DNA from: Bin87 sp965262485
GTDB taxonomy: Bacteria; Chloroflexota; Dehalococcoidia; Lucifugimonadales; UBA3495
Length of the DNA stretch: 64,000 nt
Direction: 5' to 3'
Assembly (NCBI GenBank): GCA_965262485.1
Contig: OZ253540.1
Coordinates: 682,001 to 746,000, forward strand
This document shows positions 50,903 through 59,299 of the stretch, one piece after another. The position numbers and the translations under genes are program-made. How positions within the stretch are numbered: the first letter of the stretch is position 1; each line of letters begins with the position of its first letter. The notes beneath the pieces are model-generated. The model ran no database searches and was not told where the DNA came from. It saw only the letters and a program-made list of their open reading frames with translations.

Positions 50903-51775
50903 TTGAAGATTAAAGACATATTGCAACAGAAGCGGACGGTTTCGTTCGAGTTTTTCCCGCCTCGGGAGGCCGATGCCGTGCCCGGCGTCGTTGACGTAAT
51001 CAAGGGATTGTCCAGATACAATCCGGACTTTGTGTCAGTGACCTACGGAGCAGGGGGCAGCACTCGGGCGTTTACGGAAGAGATCACGGTGCAGCTGGCC
51101 AGCGAGACCAGCCTGGAAGTGATGGCCCACCTGACCTGCGTGGCGCAGAGTCAGGATGCAGTTCACGGAGTTTTGAGCCGGCTTGGTCACGCGGGTATTG
51201 AAAACGTAATCGCCCTGCGCGGCGACCGCCCGCCGGACATGGACGCCGATGCCGTTTTTCCGGGGGAATTCTCCCACGCCACCGATCTGATCCGGCACAT
51301 CCGGCAACATTTTGACATGGGCATTGCCGGCGCGTGTTACCCGGAGGGGCACACGGAATCCCAAGACCTGGCCACCGACCTCCAATACGCTCGTATGAAA
51401 CAGGATTTGGGCGCTGACTTCCTCATCACTCAACTGTTTTACGACAACAGCCATTATTACGATTTGCTCGAACGTGCCGAGAAAACCGGGATTGAAGTCC
51501 CCATCGTGCCGGGTGTGTTGCCCATATTGAGCACGCCGCAGATCAGGAGATTTACAACGCTTTGCGGCGCAACCATCCCCGCCGACCTGGACCGGAAGCT
51601 GGAGCGTTTTGCCGATGATAATCGAGCGGTTCGCGAAATCGGCGTGGAGCACGCTACCAGACAGGTTCAGGATTTGTGGGCCAACGGCGTACCGGGCGTG
51701 CATTTTTACGTGTTGAATCGGTCATATTCGATCTCGCGGATTTTGCAGGAATTGCGTCTGGACGGGCACTGCTGA
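50903..51775 (+). CDS. metF: Methylenetetrahydrofolate reductase
   Basis: A 290-residue flavoprotein with a TTG start (KIKDILQQKRTVSFEFFPPR). SFEFFPPRE (catalytic Glu), VSVTYGAGGSTR, VIALRGDRPPD and GIAGACYPEGHTES are MetF signatures; FLITQLFYDNSHYYDLL carries the Gln for folate. It makes 5-methyl-THF for methionine synthesis. It ends 30 bases before acpS. Confidence 0.95.
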   Translation: MKIKDILQQKRTVSFEFFPPREADAVPGVVDVIKGLSRYNPDFVSVTYGAGGSTRAFTEEITVQLASETSLEVMAHLTCVAQSQDAVHGVLSRLGHAGIENVIALRGDRPPDMDADAVFPGEFSHATDLIRHIRQHFDMGIAGACYPEGHTESQDLATDLQYARMKQDLGADFLITQLFYDNSHYYDLLERAEKTGIEVPIVPGVLPILSTPQIRRFTTLCGATIPADLDRKLERFADDNRAVREIGVEHATRQVQDLWANGVPGVHFYVLNRSYSISRILQELRLDGHC

Positions 51776-51805
51776 GACTAAAAGCAGGAGACACGGTGGA
51801 AGACC

Positions 51806-52255
51806 ATGCTGGGCGCCGGAGTTGACCTCATCGAAATTGAGCGGGTGGCTGGGGTGCTGGAGCGCCACGGAGAGCGGTTTTTGCGCCGAGTGTTTACGCC
51901 GGGTGAGATTGCATATTGCCGGGGTCGCGCGCCCAATCTGGCGGCCAGGTTCGCCGCGAAAGAGGCCGTGATGAAGTCCCTCGGAACTGGATTCAGGGGT
52001 GTGGGATGGCGGGACGTGGAGGTCGTGCGCGCCCCCAGTGGCGCTCCCAGCCCACGGCTCCACGGCAGGGCTTTGCGGCGCGCCGAGCGGTTGGGTGTAA
52101 CCGAGATTGCGATCAGTCTTTCCCATTCCAGAGGGTTTGCAGTGGCTTTCGCAGTGGCCAGCCGGCCGGATACGGCGGATTCCCTGGCGGCTACGAGCGC
52201 CACCTTATGGGGAGAATCGGTCGCGCCGCAGGCCGCGCTACCGGCTGCAAGCTAG
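51806..52255 (+). CDS. acpS: Holo-[acyl-carrier-protein] synthase
   Basis: A 149-residue 4'-phosphopantetheinyl transferase. GAGVDLIEIERVAGVLERHG (metal-binding Asp) and LAARFAAKEAVMKSLGTGF (Glu, Lys) with ISLSHSRGFAVAFAVA are AcpS motifs. It activates ACP for fatty acid synthesis. The last ~20 residues extend beyond the usual end. It is followed by nnr, a common neighbour. Confidence 0.93.
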   Translation: MLGAGVDLIEIERVAGVLERHGERFLRRVFTPGEIAYCRGRAPNLAARFAAKEAVMKSLGTGFRGVGWRDVEVVRAPSGAPSPRLHGRALRRAERLGVTEIAISLSHSRGFAVAFAVASRPDTADSLAATSATLWGESVAPQAALPAAS

Positions 52256-52290
52256 ATGGCGCGTCCCATACCTGTGCAATCGCCGTTATC

Positions 52291-53871
52291 GTGATACCGA
52301 CCTACATTGTTTCGGTGGCCGATATGCAGGCGCTGGAAGCGGCGTCGGAGCGCAGGGGTGTGAGCGCCGACACGCTGATGGAAAACGCCGGGCTGGCCTG
52401 CGCTCGCCGGATCAGGGAGCGCCTGGGAGGCGCTGCGGGCCGCCGCGCGGTGGTGTTGGTGGGCCCTGGCAACAACGGAGCCGACGGGCTGGTGGTGGCG
52501 CGACACCTGCGCCGGTGGGGCGCCGATGTATGTTGCTACGTCTTACGAGGGCGTCCAGAGGACGATGTAAAGATGCGGGCGCTGGAGCCCTACGATGTAC
52601 GGGTGGTTGACGCTGAAGATGACACTGACTTGGGCGCGCTCGGCGAGGCGCTGCGGCGTTGCGACGTTGTTGTGGACGCAATCCTGGGGGCGGGACGGTA
52701 CCGGCCATTGTCGGGTGTGGTGCGGGATGTGGCAATAAAGGTGAATAATTCCCGCGTTGCCGGAAATTGGAGCGTAGTAGCGCTGGATTTGCCCACCGGC
52801 GTGAATCCCGACACCGGGGAAGCGGATGCAGCAACGATAGTCTCTGATGAAACTTTGGCCCTGTGCTGTCCCAAATTCGGCGTCGTCAATTTCCCCGGGG
52901 CCGGTTACGCCGGACGCATTACCGTGCTGGACATTGGATTGCCGGCAGCGGCGCTGGAGGAATCGGGATTGCGGGACGTTTGGGTAACCGACGACGTAGC
53001 GGCAACGCTGCTTCCGGCTCGCCCCCTGAATTCGCACAAGGGAACCTTCGGCCACTTGCTGATAATCGCCGGCTCCAGGAATTTTGTCGGCGCAGCATAT
53101 CTGGCCGCCCAGGGAGCCCACCGCTCGGGCGCCGGTCTGGTTACTTTGGCAGCGCCGGAATCGGTGTACCGGTTCGCCGCGACCCGGCTGACGGAGACGA
53201 TCCACCTCCCTTTGCCCGAAGATTCCGATGGCCGCATCGACGTGTCCGCCGTTGAGAACATTCGGGAGCGGATCGGCGGGTACTCGGCGTTGGCGATTGG
53301 GTGCGGGATGGGCGCGTCGGATGGCGCCGCGGCGTTTCTGGAGAATCTGCTGTTGGAGGGAGATCAATTGTTGTCTCTCCCCAAGGTGATCGACGCTGAC
53401 GGCCTGAACAATCTGTCCCGGTGCGGGGACTGGAGCAACCGACTAACGGGCCCAGCCGTATTGACTCCCCACCCGGGTGAGATGGGAACGTTGACGGGTT
53501 TGGCCACGCCGGAAATTCAGTCAGACCGGATGGCAGTTGCGGCGAGCTGGGCGAAGTATTGGGATCAATGCGTGCTGCTGAAGGGCGCCCACAGCGTGGT
53601 GGCCTCTCCCGACGGCAGGCGTTGGGTATTGCCGTTTGCCAATCCTGCACTGGCAGCGGGAGGAACCGGAGACGTCTTGACCGGCATAGTCGGGGGCCTG
53701 CTGGCTCAGGGTCTGGATCCCTTCGCAGCCGCCGCGTTGGGAGGCTACATGCACGGCACGGCGGCGGAGCGGGTACGGCATATCAGAGGCGAAGCGGGTA
53801 TTCTGGCTAGCGACTTGCTGGACCTGTTGCCACGGGTGATGACGGATTTCCGCCGTTCTGTTCGGCAGTGA
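52291..53871 (+). CDS. nnr: Bifunctional NAD(P)H-hydrate epimerase / ADP-dependent dehydratase
   Basis: A ~526-residue fusion repairing hydrated NAD(P)H. The start is probably GTG 52291 (IPTYIVSVADMQALEAASER); ATG 52324 is a shorter choice, and earlier in-frame codons overlap acpS. The N-terminal epimerase domain has GPGNNGADGLVVARHL; the C-terminal kinase-like dehydratase has NSHKGTFGHLLIIAGSRNFV, GAHRSGAGLVTL, TPHPGEMG and NPALAAGGTGDVLTGIVGGL. No break between domains. Confidence 0.93.
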   Translation: MIPTYIVSVADMQALEAASERRGVSADTLMENAGLACARRIRERLGGAAGRRAVVLVGPGNNGADGLVVARHLRRWGADVCCYVLRGRPEDDVKMRALEPYDVRVVDAEDDTDLGALGEALRRCDVVVDAILGAGRYRPLSGVVRDVAIKVNNSRVAGNWSVVALDLPTGVNPDTGEADAATIVSDETLALCCPKFGVVNFPGAGYAGRITVLDIGLPAAALEESGLRDVWVTDDVAATLLPARPLNSHKGTFGHLLIIAGSRNFVGAAYLAAQGAHRSGAGLVTLAAPESVYRFAATRLTETIHLPLPEDSDGRIDVSAVENIRERIGGYSALAIGCGMGASDGAAAFLENLLLEGDQLLSLPKVIDADGLNNLSRCGDWSNRLTGPAVLTPHPGEMGTLTGLATPEIQSDRMAVAASWAKYWDQCVLLKGAHSVVASPDGRRWVLPFANPALAAGGTGDVLTGIVGGLLAQGLDPFAAAALGGYMHGTAAERVRHIRGEAGILASDLLDLLPRVMTDFRRSVRQ

Positions 53872-53945
53872 CCACAGACCCTCGGGCGCGTTTTGATGCC
53901 AGCGGCGAATCATAGTGGATAACCGTAGTGGATAAGGCAGCGAAC

Positions 53946-54362
53946 ATGACAGACGAACAGATCAGGCGACTGAATCAGGCCCCGGTGGGTCGGCTGGCGA
54001 CCGCCGACGCCCAGGGGCGGCCGCATGTGATACCGATCTGTTTTGCATTAGACGGCCAGTCGATCTATTCGGTGTTGGACGCCAAGCCCAAACGCGGTAG
54101 CCTGACCGGTCTGCGCCGGGTTCGCAACATACTGGCCAATACTCGCGTGTCGCTGGTGGTGGACCACTACGATTCGGACTGGACGCGGCTGTGGTACATC
54201 CTGATTTCCGGCGCCGCGCAGTTGATCTACGAAGGTGCGGAACAGGAACGCGCCGTTGAAATCCTGCGCGAAAAGTATCCCCAATATCGCGCCATGGCGC
54301 TTGACGGCAATCCGGTAATCAAAATTACACCCGAGCGCGTTGCGGGATGGTCAGGAAGTTGA
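53946..54362 (+). CDS. PPOX-class flavin/F420-dependent oxidoreductase-like protein
   Basis: A 138-residue split-barrel protein starting MTDEQIRRLNQAPVGRLATA at ATG 53946. RLATADAQGRPHVIPICFAL and LRRVRNILANTRVSLVVDHY are typical of TIGR03668-type PPOX proteins, which in related lineages bind F420 or FMN. RLWYILISGAAQLI forms the last strands. Substrate unknown. Its TGA stop lies within the target duplication of the element that follows. Confidence 0.85.
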   Translation: MTDEQIRRLNQAPVGRLATADAQGRPHVIPICFALDGQSIYSVLDAKPKRGSLTGLRRVRNILANTRVSLVVDHYDSDWTRLWYILISGAAQLIYEGAEQERAVEILREKYPQYRAMALDGNPVIKITPERVAGWSGS

Positions 54363-54369
54363 TGAAATC

Positions 54370-54559
54370 CAGGGCTATCGCGTATAAAATTACAGCCACG
54401 TCACTCCGGCGAAAGAACGTCACCCCGTACTTGATACGGGGCCGGAGTCCAGAGCTTGTAATCTGCTGTATTTTCGCAGCGAAGCTACCGGCATCGGTCA
54501 CTGGATTCCCGCTTTCGCGGGAATGACGGTGATTGAACCGTCCATAGGCGATAGCCCTG
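54370..54559. mobile_element. MITE-like element with 10-bp target duplication
   Basis: Perfect 12-bp inverted ends CAGGGCTATCGC (54370-54381; complement at 54548-54559), flanked by perfect 10-bp direct repeats TGATGAAATC (54360-54369 and 54560-54569). The interior has CCCCGTACTTGATACGGGG and the dispersed core ATTCCCGCTTTCGCGGGAAT (reversed partner ACTCCGGCG...). The ends and the duplication length differ from the CTAG elements, so a different transposase type (IS4-like duplication length) moved it. Confidence 0.9.
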
Positions 54560-54577
54560 TGATGAAATCGGTTTGCC

Positions 54578-54606
54578 TTGACCCGGTAGACGACTACGCC
54601 TAGAAT
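54578..54606 (+). promoter_or_regulatory. Sigma-70-like promoter for hydrolase at 54658
   Basis: TTGACC (54578-54583), a 17-nt spacer and TAGAAT (54601-54606), only 9 bases after the target duplication of the mobile element and 52 bases before the gene. Confidence 0.65.
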
Positions 54607-54657
54607 GCCGTCATCCCCAGATTGTGCGAGAGCGCCCATCGGCGCATCAGGTTTAAT

Positions 54658-55371
54658 ATGACACAGTTGGTCTTTATTCATGGCCCCGGGGCGGGCGGTT
54701 GTGCGGATTCATACGTCAATCAGTTATCCCATTACCCGGGTAGCCTGGCGCCCCATTTGCCGGGGCATCTGGACGGCAGTCCTTGCGGCAGCGTGGAGCG
54801 GTACACCGATTGGTTGAGGGGATGGTTGCACGCCCAGGGAATCACGGGAAATCTGGTGCTGAGCGGGTTTACGCTGGGGGCCTGCATTGCGCTGCAATAC
54901 GCCCTGGACTACCCCGATGAAGTGAGCGGGCTGGCGCTGATGACCATTGCCATGCGCCCCAAGCAACGCCGCCCCCAGGATTTGCAGTTCCGGTTGGACG
55001 CCGACGCCGATGCCGAAGTTTACGAGAAGTGGCTGGGAATGATGGACGGTGTGATGCACTTTGTAGAGCCGGAATTGCGAGCCATCTTGTTGCAGCGACA
55101 TCGGGACGTTGGGCCGGTGGCGCAATACCGGGACCTGGTGGTTATCGACGGGTTCGATGTGCGGGATCGCATTCACACTTTGAAAGCGCCCTTGCTGTTG
55201 ATTCAGGGAGTAGATGATCCGCTGGCCACTGGCGATTACGAAGCAGAGATCCACCGCGCCGTGCCCGGTTCCCAATTGATCAAGATGAAAAACGCCGGCC
55301 ATTTCCCCATGGTGGAAAAGCCCGACGAAGTCAATTCAGCGATAGACAGTTTCCTGGCGTCAATCGGTTGA
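54658..55371 (+). CDS. Alpha/beta hydrolase with Thr in the nucleophile motif
   Basis: A 237-residue alpha/beta hydrolase. LVFIHGPGAGGCADSYVNQL holds the oxyanion HGxG region; the nucleophile elbow reads LVLSGFTLGACIALQYALDY, so G-F-T-L-G replaces G-x-S-x-G; LLLIQGVDDPLATGDYEAEI (Asp) and MKNAGHFPMVEKPDEV (His) complete the triad. Thr is rare at this position, so activity may be weak or altered. The start at ATG 54658 is preferred to an upstream ATG (54622) for lack of conservation. Confidence 0.82.
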   Translation: MTQLVFIHGPGAGGCADSYVNQLSHYPGSLAPHLPGHLDGSPCGSVERYTDWLRGWLHAQGITGNLVLSGFTLGACIALQYALDYPDEVSGLALMTIAMRPKQRRPQDLQFRLDADADAEVYEKWLGMMDGVMHFVEPELRAILLQRHRDVGPVAQYRDLVVIDGFDVRDRIHTLKAPLLLIQGVDDPLATGDYEAEIHRAVPGSQLIKMKNAGHFPMVEKPDEVNSAIDSFLASIG

Positions 55372-55418
55372 GTCACATTTCCAGGCCGATTGACCATTAA
55401 CACAAAAGGAGCATAAAC

Positions 55419-57065
55419 GTGGACGGAGTCACAGCGATAGCCAATGTTCTAAAAATGGAAGGCGTGGAGTGGATTGCGGTGATGCCGTCCAACCCGCTGA
55501 TCGAGGCCGCCGCCATCGCGGGAATCCGGCCGGTGGTTTGTCGGCAGGAACGCACTGGAGTACACATGGCGGACGGGTTCTCCCGGGTCAACAACGGCAA
55601 GAAAACGGGCATTTTCCTGGCTCAGAACGGGCCGGGCGCCGAAAACGCGTTCGGCGGCGTGGCGCAGGCTTATGCCGATTCAGTGCCGATACTGATATTG
55701 CCGGCTGGGGTGGCCCGTAAGCGAATTGGGGTTGAACCCAATTTCCATCCGGTGCGGGCCTACGAACCGATCACGAAATGGGCAGCCCACGTGAATTATG
55801 CCGACCGCGTGCCTGAACTCATGCGCCAGGCATTTACCAAGCTGCGTTCCGGCAAGCCGGGTCCGGTTCTCCTTGAAATCCCGCAGGATCTGTCAGCAGA
55901 CGAAATCAGCGAAGAAGATTTCGATTACATTCCACCCCAGCACATGCGGACGGCGGCTGATCCCCAGGCGATCACCCGAGCGGTGCGCGGGTTGATGTCA
56001 GCGCACCGCCCGGTGATCATGGCCGGGCAGGGCGTCATGTACGCTGAGGCCACGGCTGAACTGATGGAACTGGCAGAGTTGCTGCAGATCCCCGTGATGA
56101 CCACCCTGGAAGGCAAGAGCGCGTTCCCGGAAAATCACCCGCTATCCCTGGGAATCGGCGGGTCGAGTCAAACCGGCCAGGTACACCGTTTTCTCACCAA
56201 TGCCGACGTGGTATTCGGCGTGGGCGTCAGTTTCACCAAGAGCAGTTTTACGGTGCCAATCCCCGCCGGCAAAACCCTGATTCATTTGACCAACGGCGAC
56301 GATGACATCAACAAGGATTACCGATCTGAATACCCGATACTGGCAGACGCCAAGCTGGCGCTCCGGCAGTTTATCGATGAGCTGAAAGCCCAGGGTGTGC
56401 CGGCTCGGGCGGCCAATCAGGAACTGGCGGATGAGATTGCGGCCTTGAAGGAAGCCTGGCTTGCCGAGTGGATGCCCCGGTTGACCAGCAATGAAATCCC
56501 CCTGAACCCGTATCGGGTGGTGTGGGACATCATGCACACCGTGGACCTGGACAACACGATCGTGACCCACGAGTCGGGCAGCCCGCGTGAGCAGGTATCG
56601 CCGTTCTGGGAAGCCAGGGCGCCTCGCAGCTTCATCGGCTGGGGCAAGTCAACACAGCTGGGATACAGCCTGGGGTTGGCCATGGGGGCCAAGATGGCCG
56701 CTCCCGAAAAGATGGTTATCAACTTCATGGGCGATGCCGCCTTCGGCATGGTGGGCCTGGACGTGGAAACGGCGGTGCGCTCCGGCATACCCATCACCAC
56801 GGTGGTGATGAACAACTCGACGATGGCCATTTACCCCGACAGCCGCATACCGACCGCGGTGGAACGCTACAACATCAAGGAATTGAGCGGCGATTTCTAT
56901 CAGGTCGGGTTGGCTTTGGGCGCTTACGCCGAGCAGATTCATACGCCCGATGAGATTAAGCCGGCGATGCAGCGAGCCATGGAAGCCAACGCGAACGGAC
57001 GCCCGGCGTTGCTGGAGTTCATAACCAAGGAAGAGGGCACCTTCTCCAAGTTTCAGTTCAATTAG
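55419..57065 (+). CDS. Thiamine-diphosphate-dependent enzyme (acetolactate synthase-like)
   Basis: A 548-residue ThDP enzyme with GTG start and AAAAGGAG upstream. Glu 44 in CRQERTGVHMADGFSRVNNG is the ThDP-activating residue; the C-terminal motif runs GDAAFGMVGLDVETAVRSGI to VVMNN, binding Mg2+ and pyrophosphate. The central domain (ITRAVRGLMSAHRPVIMAGQ) is complete. It resembles acetolactate synthase/benzoylformate decarboxylase/oxalyl-CoA decarboxylase-type enzymes. No regulatory subunit is adjacent, and ilv genes are absent, so the substrate remains open. A strong terminator follows. Confidence 0.87.
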   Translation: MDGVTAIANVLKMEGVEWIAVMPSNPLIEAAAIAGIRPVVCRQERTGVHMADGFSRVNNGKKTGIFLAQNGPGAENAFGGVAQAYADSVPILILPAGVARKRIGVEPNFHPVRAYEPITKWAAHVNYADRVPELMRQAFTKLRSGKPGPVLLEIPQDLSADEISEEDFDYIPPQHMRTAADPQAITRAVRGLMSAHRPVIMAGQGVMYAEATAELMELAELLQIPVMTTLEGKSAFPENHPLSLGIGGSSQTGQVHRFLTNADVVFGVGVSFTKSSFTVPIPAGKTLIHLTNGDDDINKDYRSEYPILADAKLALRQFIDELKAQGVPARAANQELADEIAALKEAWLAEWMPRLTSNEIPLNPYRVVWDIMHTVDLDNTIVTHESGSPREQVSPFWEARAPRSFIGWGKSTQLGYSLGLAMGAKMAAPEKMVINFMGDAAFGMVGLDVETAVRSGIPITTVVMNNSTMAIYPDSRIPTAVERYNIKELSGDFYQVGLALGAYAEQIHTPDEIKPAMQRAMEANANGRPALLEFITKEEGTFSKFQFN

Positions 57066-57120
57066 ACTTGGCTATAAGCGGCTGGGTTTGCCAGTCGAAT
57101 TGCTGACATCTCCCCGTAGC

Positions 57121-57164
57121 AACATCGCCGACCGGTTCTTTACACTGGTCGGCGATGTTTTATT
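57121..57164 (+). terminator. Rho-independent terminator
   Basis: AACATCGCCGACC (57121-57133), a 13-nt loop, GGTCGGCGATGTT (57147-57159) and TTATT. Perfect 13-bp stem ending the ThDP-enzyme transcript. Confidence 0.88.
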
Positions 57165-57179
57165 GCGGAGGAGGGGCTG

Positions 57180-58040
57180 ATGGTCGTTGCGAAACCGGTT
57201 GATGCAACACGGTCGAGGCAGGAATTTGACGCCGAGTTGACCCAATTGGTCACTGGGGCGAATGGTGTGGGTGGCCCGGTGGGAACGCCGGAATGCGTTG
57301 CGTCCTCGCCCGCTCCGGCATCACCGCCGAGGCCCGCCGACCCGGCCCAACCAACGATCCGGGAATTACCCAACGGCGAGCGGCCACGGGAGAGGTTGCG
57401 GCAAAGGGGTTCCAGGGAATTGTCCAACACGGAATTGGTGGCGATTCTCCTGCGAACCGGTATGAAGGGTGAGAACGCCGTCAGCATGGCATCGCGGATC
57501 ATGGCCGATTTCGGTGGTCTGGATGGTCTGGCGAAGGCGGATTATGGGGAGTTGATCCGGGAGCGTGGGTTGAGCGATGCCAAGACGTGCCAGGTAATGG
57601 CAGCCCTGGAGTTGGGCCGCCGTGTCGCCTCACTACCGCCGGCCGAACGGCCGCAAATCTCATGCGCCCAGGACGCAGTCAACCTGATCGCGCCGGAAAT
57701 GGCGGCGCTGGATCAGGAGAATTTGGTGGTTTTACTGATGGACACGCGCAACCGGATGGTGCTGAAGCGAACCGTTTATATCGGCACGGTCAACAGCAGT
57801 GCGGTGCGTCCCGCTGAGGTGCTGCGGCCGGCGATCCGGGAGAACGTGCCGTCCATCATAGTCGCGCACAACCATCCGTCCGGGGACCCGACGCCCAGCC
57901 CGGAAGATGTGGCGGTGACGCGAGACTTGGTGGCCGCCGGGAAACTCATGGACATTGAATTGCACGACCATTTGATCATCGGGTCTGGGGGCCGTTTCAC
58001 CAGTCTCCGCGGCATTGGTTCCGGATTTGAACCGGCGTGA
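57180..58040 (+). CDS. radC: RadC-like JAMM protein
   Basis: A 286-residue protein with a strong GGAGGAGGGG site. After a ~55-residue Pro/Ala-rich N-terminal extension come the helix-hairpin-helix part (LPNGERPRERLRQRGSRELS) and the JAMM domain with SIIVAHNHPSGDPTPSPEDV near residue 225. Family function is uncertain in spite of the name; members are found in mobile-element and repair contexts. The N-terminal extension is longer than usual. Confidence 0.92.
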   Translation: MVVAKPVDATRSRQEFDAELTQLVTGANGVGGPVGTPECVASSPAPASPPRPADPAQPTIRELPNGERPRERLRQRGSRELSNTELVAILLRTGMKGENAVSMASRIMADFGGLDGLAKADYGELIRERGLSDAKTCQVMAALELGRRVASLPPAERPQISCAQDAVNLIAPEMAALDQENLVVLLMDTRNRMVLKRTVYIGTVNSSAVRPAEVLRPAIRENVPSIIVAHNHPSGDPTPSPEDVAVTRDLVAAGKLMDIELHDHLIIGSGGRFTSLRGIGSGFEPA

Positions 58041-58099
58041 TTATCACGCACTCGCGGTGATAAACTCCACGGCACGCAACCTGCGGAGGATGATATCAA

Positions 58100-58432
58100 A
58101 TGAGCGATTACTTTTTGGAAACCACGGATCGAGGGTACAAGGAACTTGCGCCCGGCGCCCGCACGCGGACTTTTTGGGGCGCGCAGATGCTGTTCTCCCT
58201 GGTCGAAGTCGAGGCGGGGGCGCTGGTGCCGCTGCATACCCACCCTCACGAACAGGGCGGGATCATCGTGGAAGGCGAACTGGAGATGGGGATTGGCGGC
58301 GAGGTGAAGCTGTTGAAGCCGGGAGACATGTACATCATTCCGGGAGATGTCGAGCACTACGCCCAGGGGCAGCAAACAAGGGCGGTGGCTCTGGATATAT
58401 TCAGCCCGGTGCGCGAGGAGTTTAAGTACTAA
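58100..58432 (+). CDS. Single-domain cupin
   Basis: A 110-residue cupin. The metal-binding motif is PLHTHPHEQGGIIVEGELEM (His-x-His-x3-Glu), with the second motif PGDMYIIPGDVEHYA (His). GAGGATGATATC precedes ATG 58100. It probably binds a small molecule or metal; substrate unknown. It converges with the hemD-like gene downstream. Confidence 0.88.
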   Translation: MSDYFLETTDRGYKELAPGARTRTFWGAQMLFSLVEVEAGALVPLHTHPHEQGGIIVEGELEMGIGGEVKLLKPGDMYIIPGDVEHYAQGQQTRAVALDIFSPVREEFKY

Positions 58433-58455
58433 CGTCGCGAAGCCGGCCCGTAATA

Positions 58456-59280
58456 CTAACCGGCGTCGTTGAAGTAGTCAGCAACCGCCAGCACCAGGTT
58501 GCCCATGTGGGGATGCTCGGGTTCCACATCAACGGTGATTCCGCATTCCTCCAGCTTCCGGGTACACACCGGGCCCACTGACGCTACGGCAACCGGACCG
58601 GACAGGCAGTGGCGCAGAGAGTCTTCTTTACCGGCTGCGGCGGCAATGGTCAGCAAATTGGGCACCTGGGGTCGGCTGGTAAATGCCAGGGCATCGATAT
58701 TGCCCTGCTCCATTTCGTTGATGAGGGACAAAACGGGGCCGTGGTCTGCGGGCAGGCCCCAGTCGTAGAGAGTAAGTTCCCGGTAGTTGGCGCGCTGAGC
58801 CCGCAGGAAGGTGGGGAGTTGAGCGTCGGGGCCACCGTAGCGCTGCACGACAACCTCTGCCCCGTCCAGCGCCAGCCCGGACATTGCAGCCGTCAAGTCA
58901 GCGGACGTATAGGGTTCCGGCGGCATGATGTCGATCGGGATTTTATGATGCCGCAATACCCGGGCCGGTTTCGGACTCCGCGCGACTACGGTGGTATTTC
59001 GCAGGCTGGCAACGAATTCGTCCTGACAGCCCATAGCCGCAGCGGTTTCCATCATCGCCTGAGTGCCCACACCGGTTAGAAAGATTGCTACGCCCACCGC
59101 TCCGTTGCAAACATCGGTGATGGCTTGTCGAACCTGTGGGCTGTCCTTCAGGTAGTGTTCCTGTAGCACGGGAGCGCCCAGGGGAACACCGCCGTGGCGT
59201 CGGATCAGGCTGGCCATTTCGTCGGGCATTCGAGCCTCGACGAAGGCCAGCACGCGTCCGTTCAGAGATGAGCCAGGCAT
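58456..59280 (-). CDS. hemD: Uroporphyrinogen-III synthase-like protein
   Basis: A 274-residue HemD-family protein: GRVLAFVEARMPDEMASLIR, the AVGVAIFLTGVGTQAMME segment, VVVQRYGGPDAQLPTFLRAQ, IDALAFTSRPQVPNLLTIAA and VAVASVGPVCTRKLEECGIT. It makes uroporphyrinogen III, precursor of haem and siroheme. It begins 19 bases downstream of the nitrite/sulfite reductase stop, so it probably supplies siroheme to that enzyme; no cysG/cobA is in the window. Confidence 0.87.
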   Translation of the reverse strand: MPGSSLNGRVLAFVEARMPDEMASLIRRHGGVPLGAPVLQEHYLKDSPQVRQAITDVCNGAVGVAIFLTGVGTQAMMETAAAMGCQDEFVASLRNTTVVARSPKPARVLRHHKIPIDIMPPEPYTSADLTAAMSGLALDGAEVVVQRYGGPDAQLPTFLRAQRANYRELTLYDWGLPADHGPVLSLINEMEQGNIDALAFTSRPQVPNLLTIAAAAGKEDSLRHCLSGPVAVASVGPVCTRKLEECGITVDVEPEHPHMGNLVLAVADYFNDAG

Positions 59281-59299
59281 GAGCAGGACGGAAGGGAGG

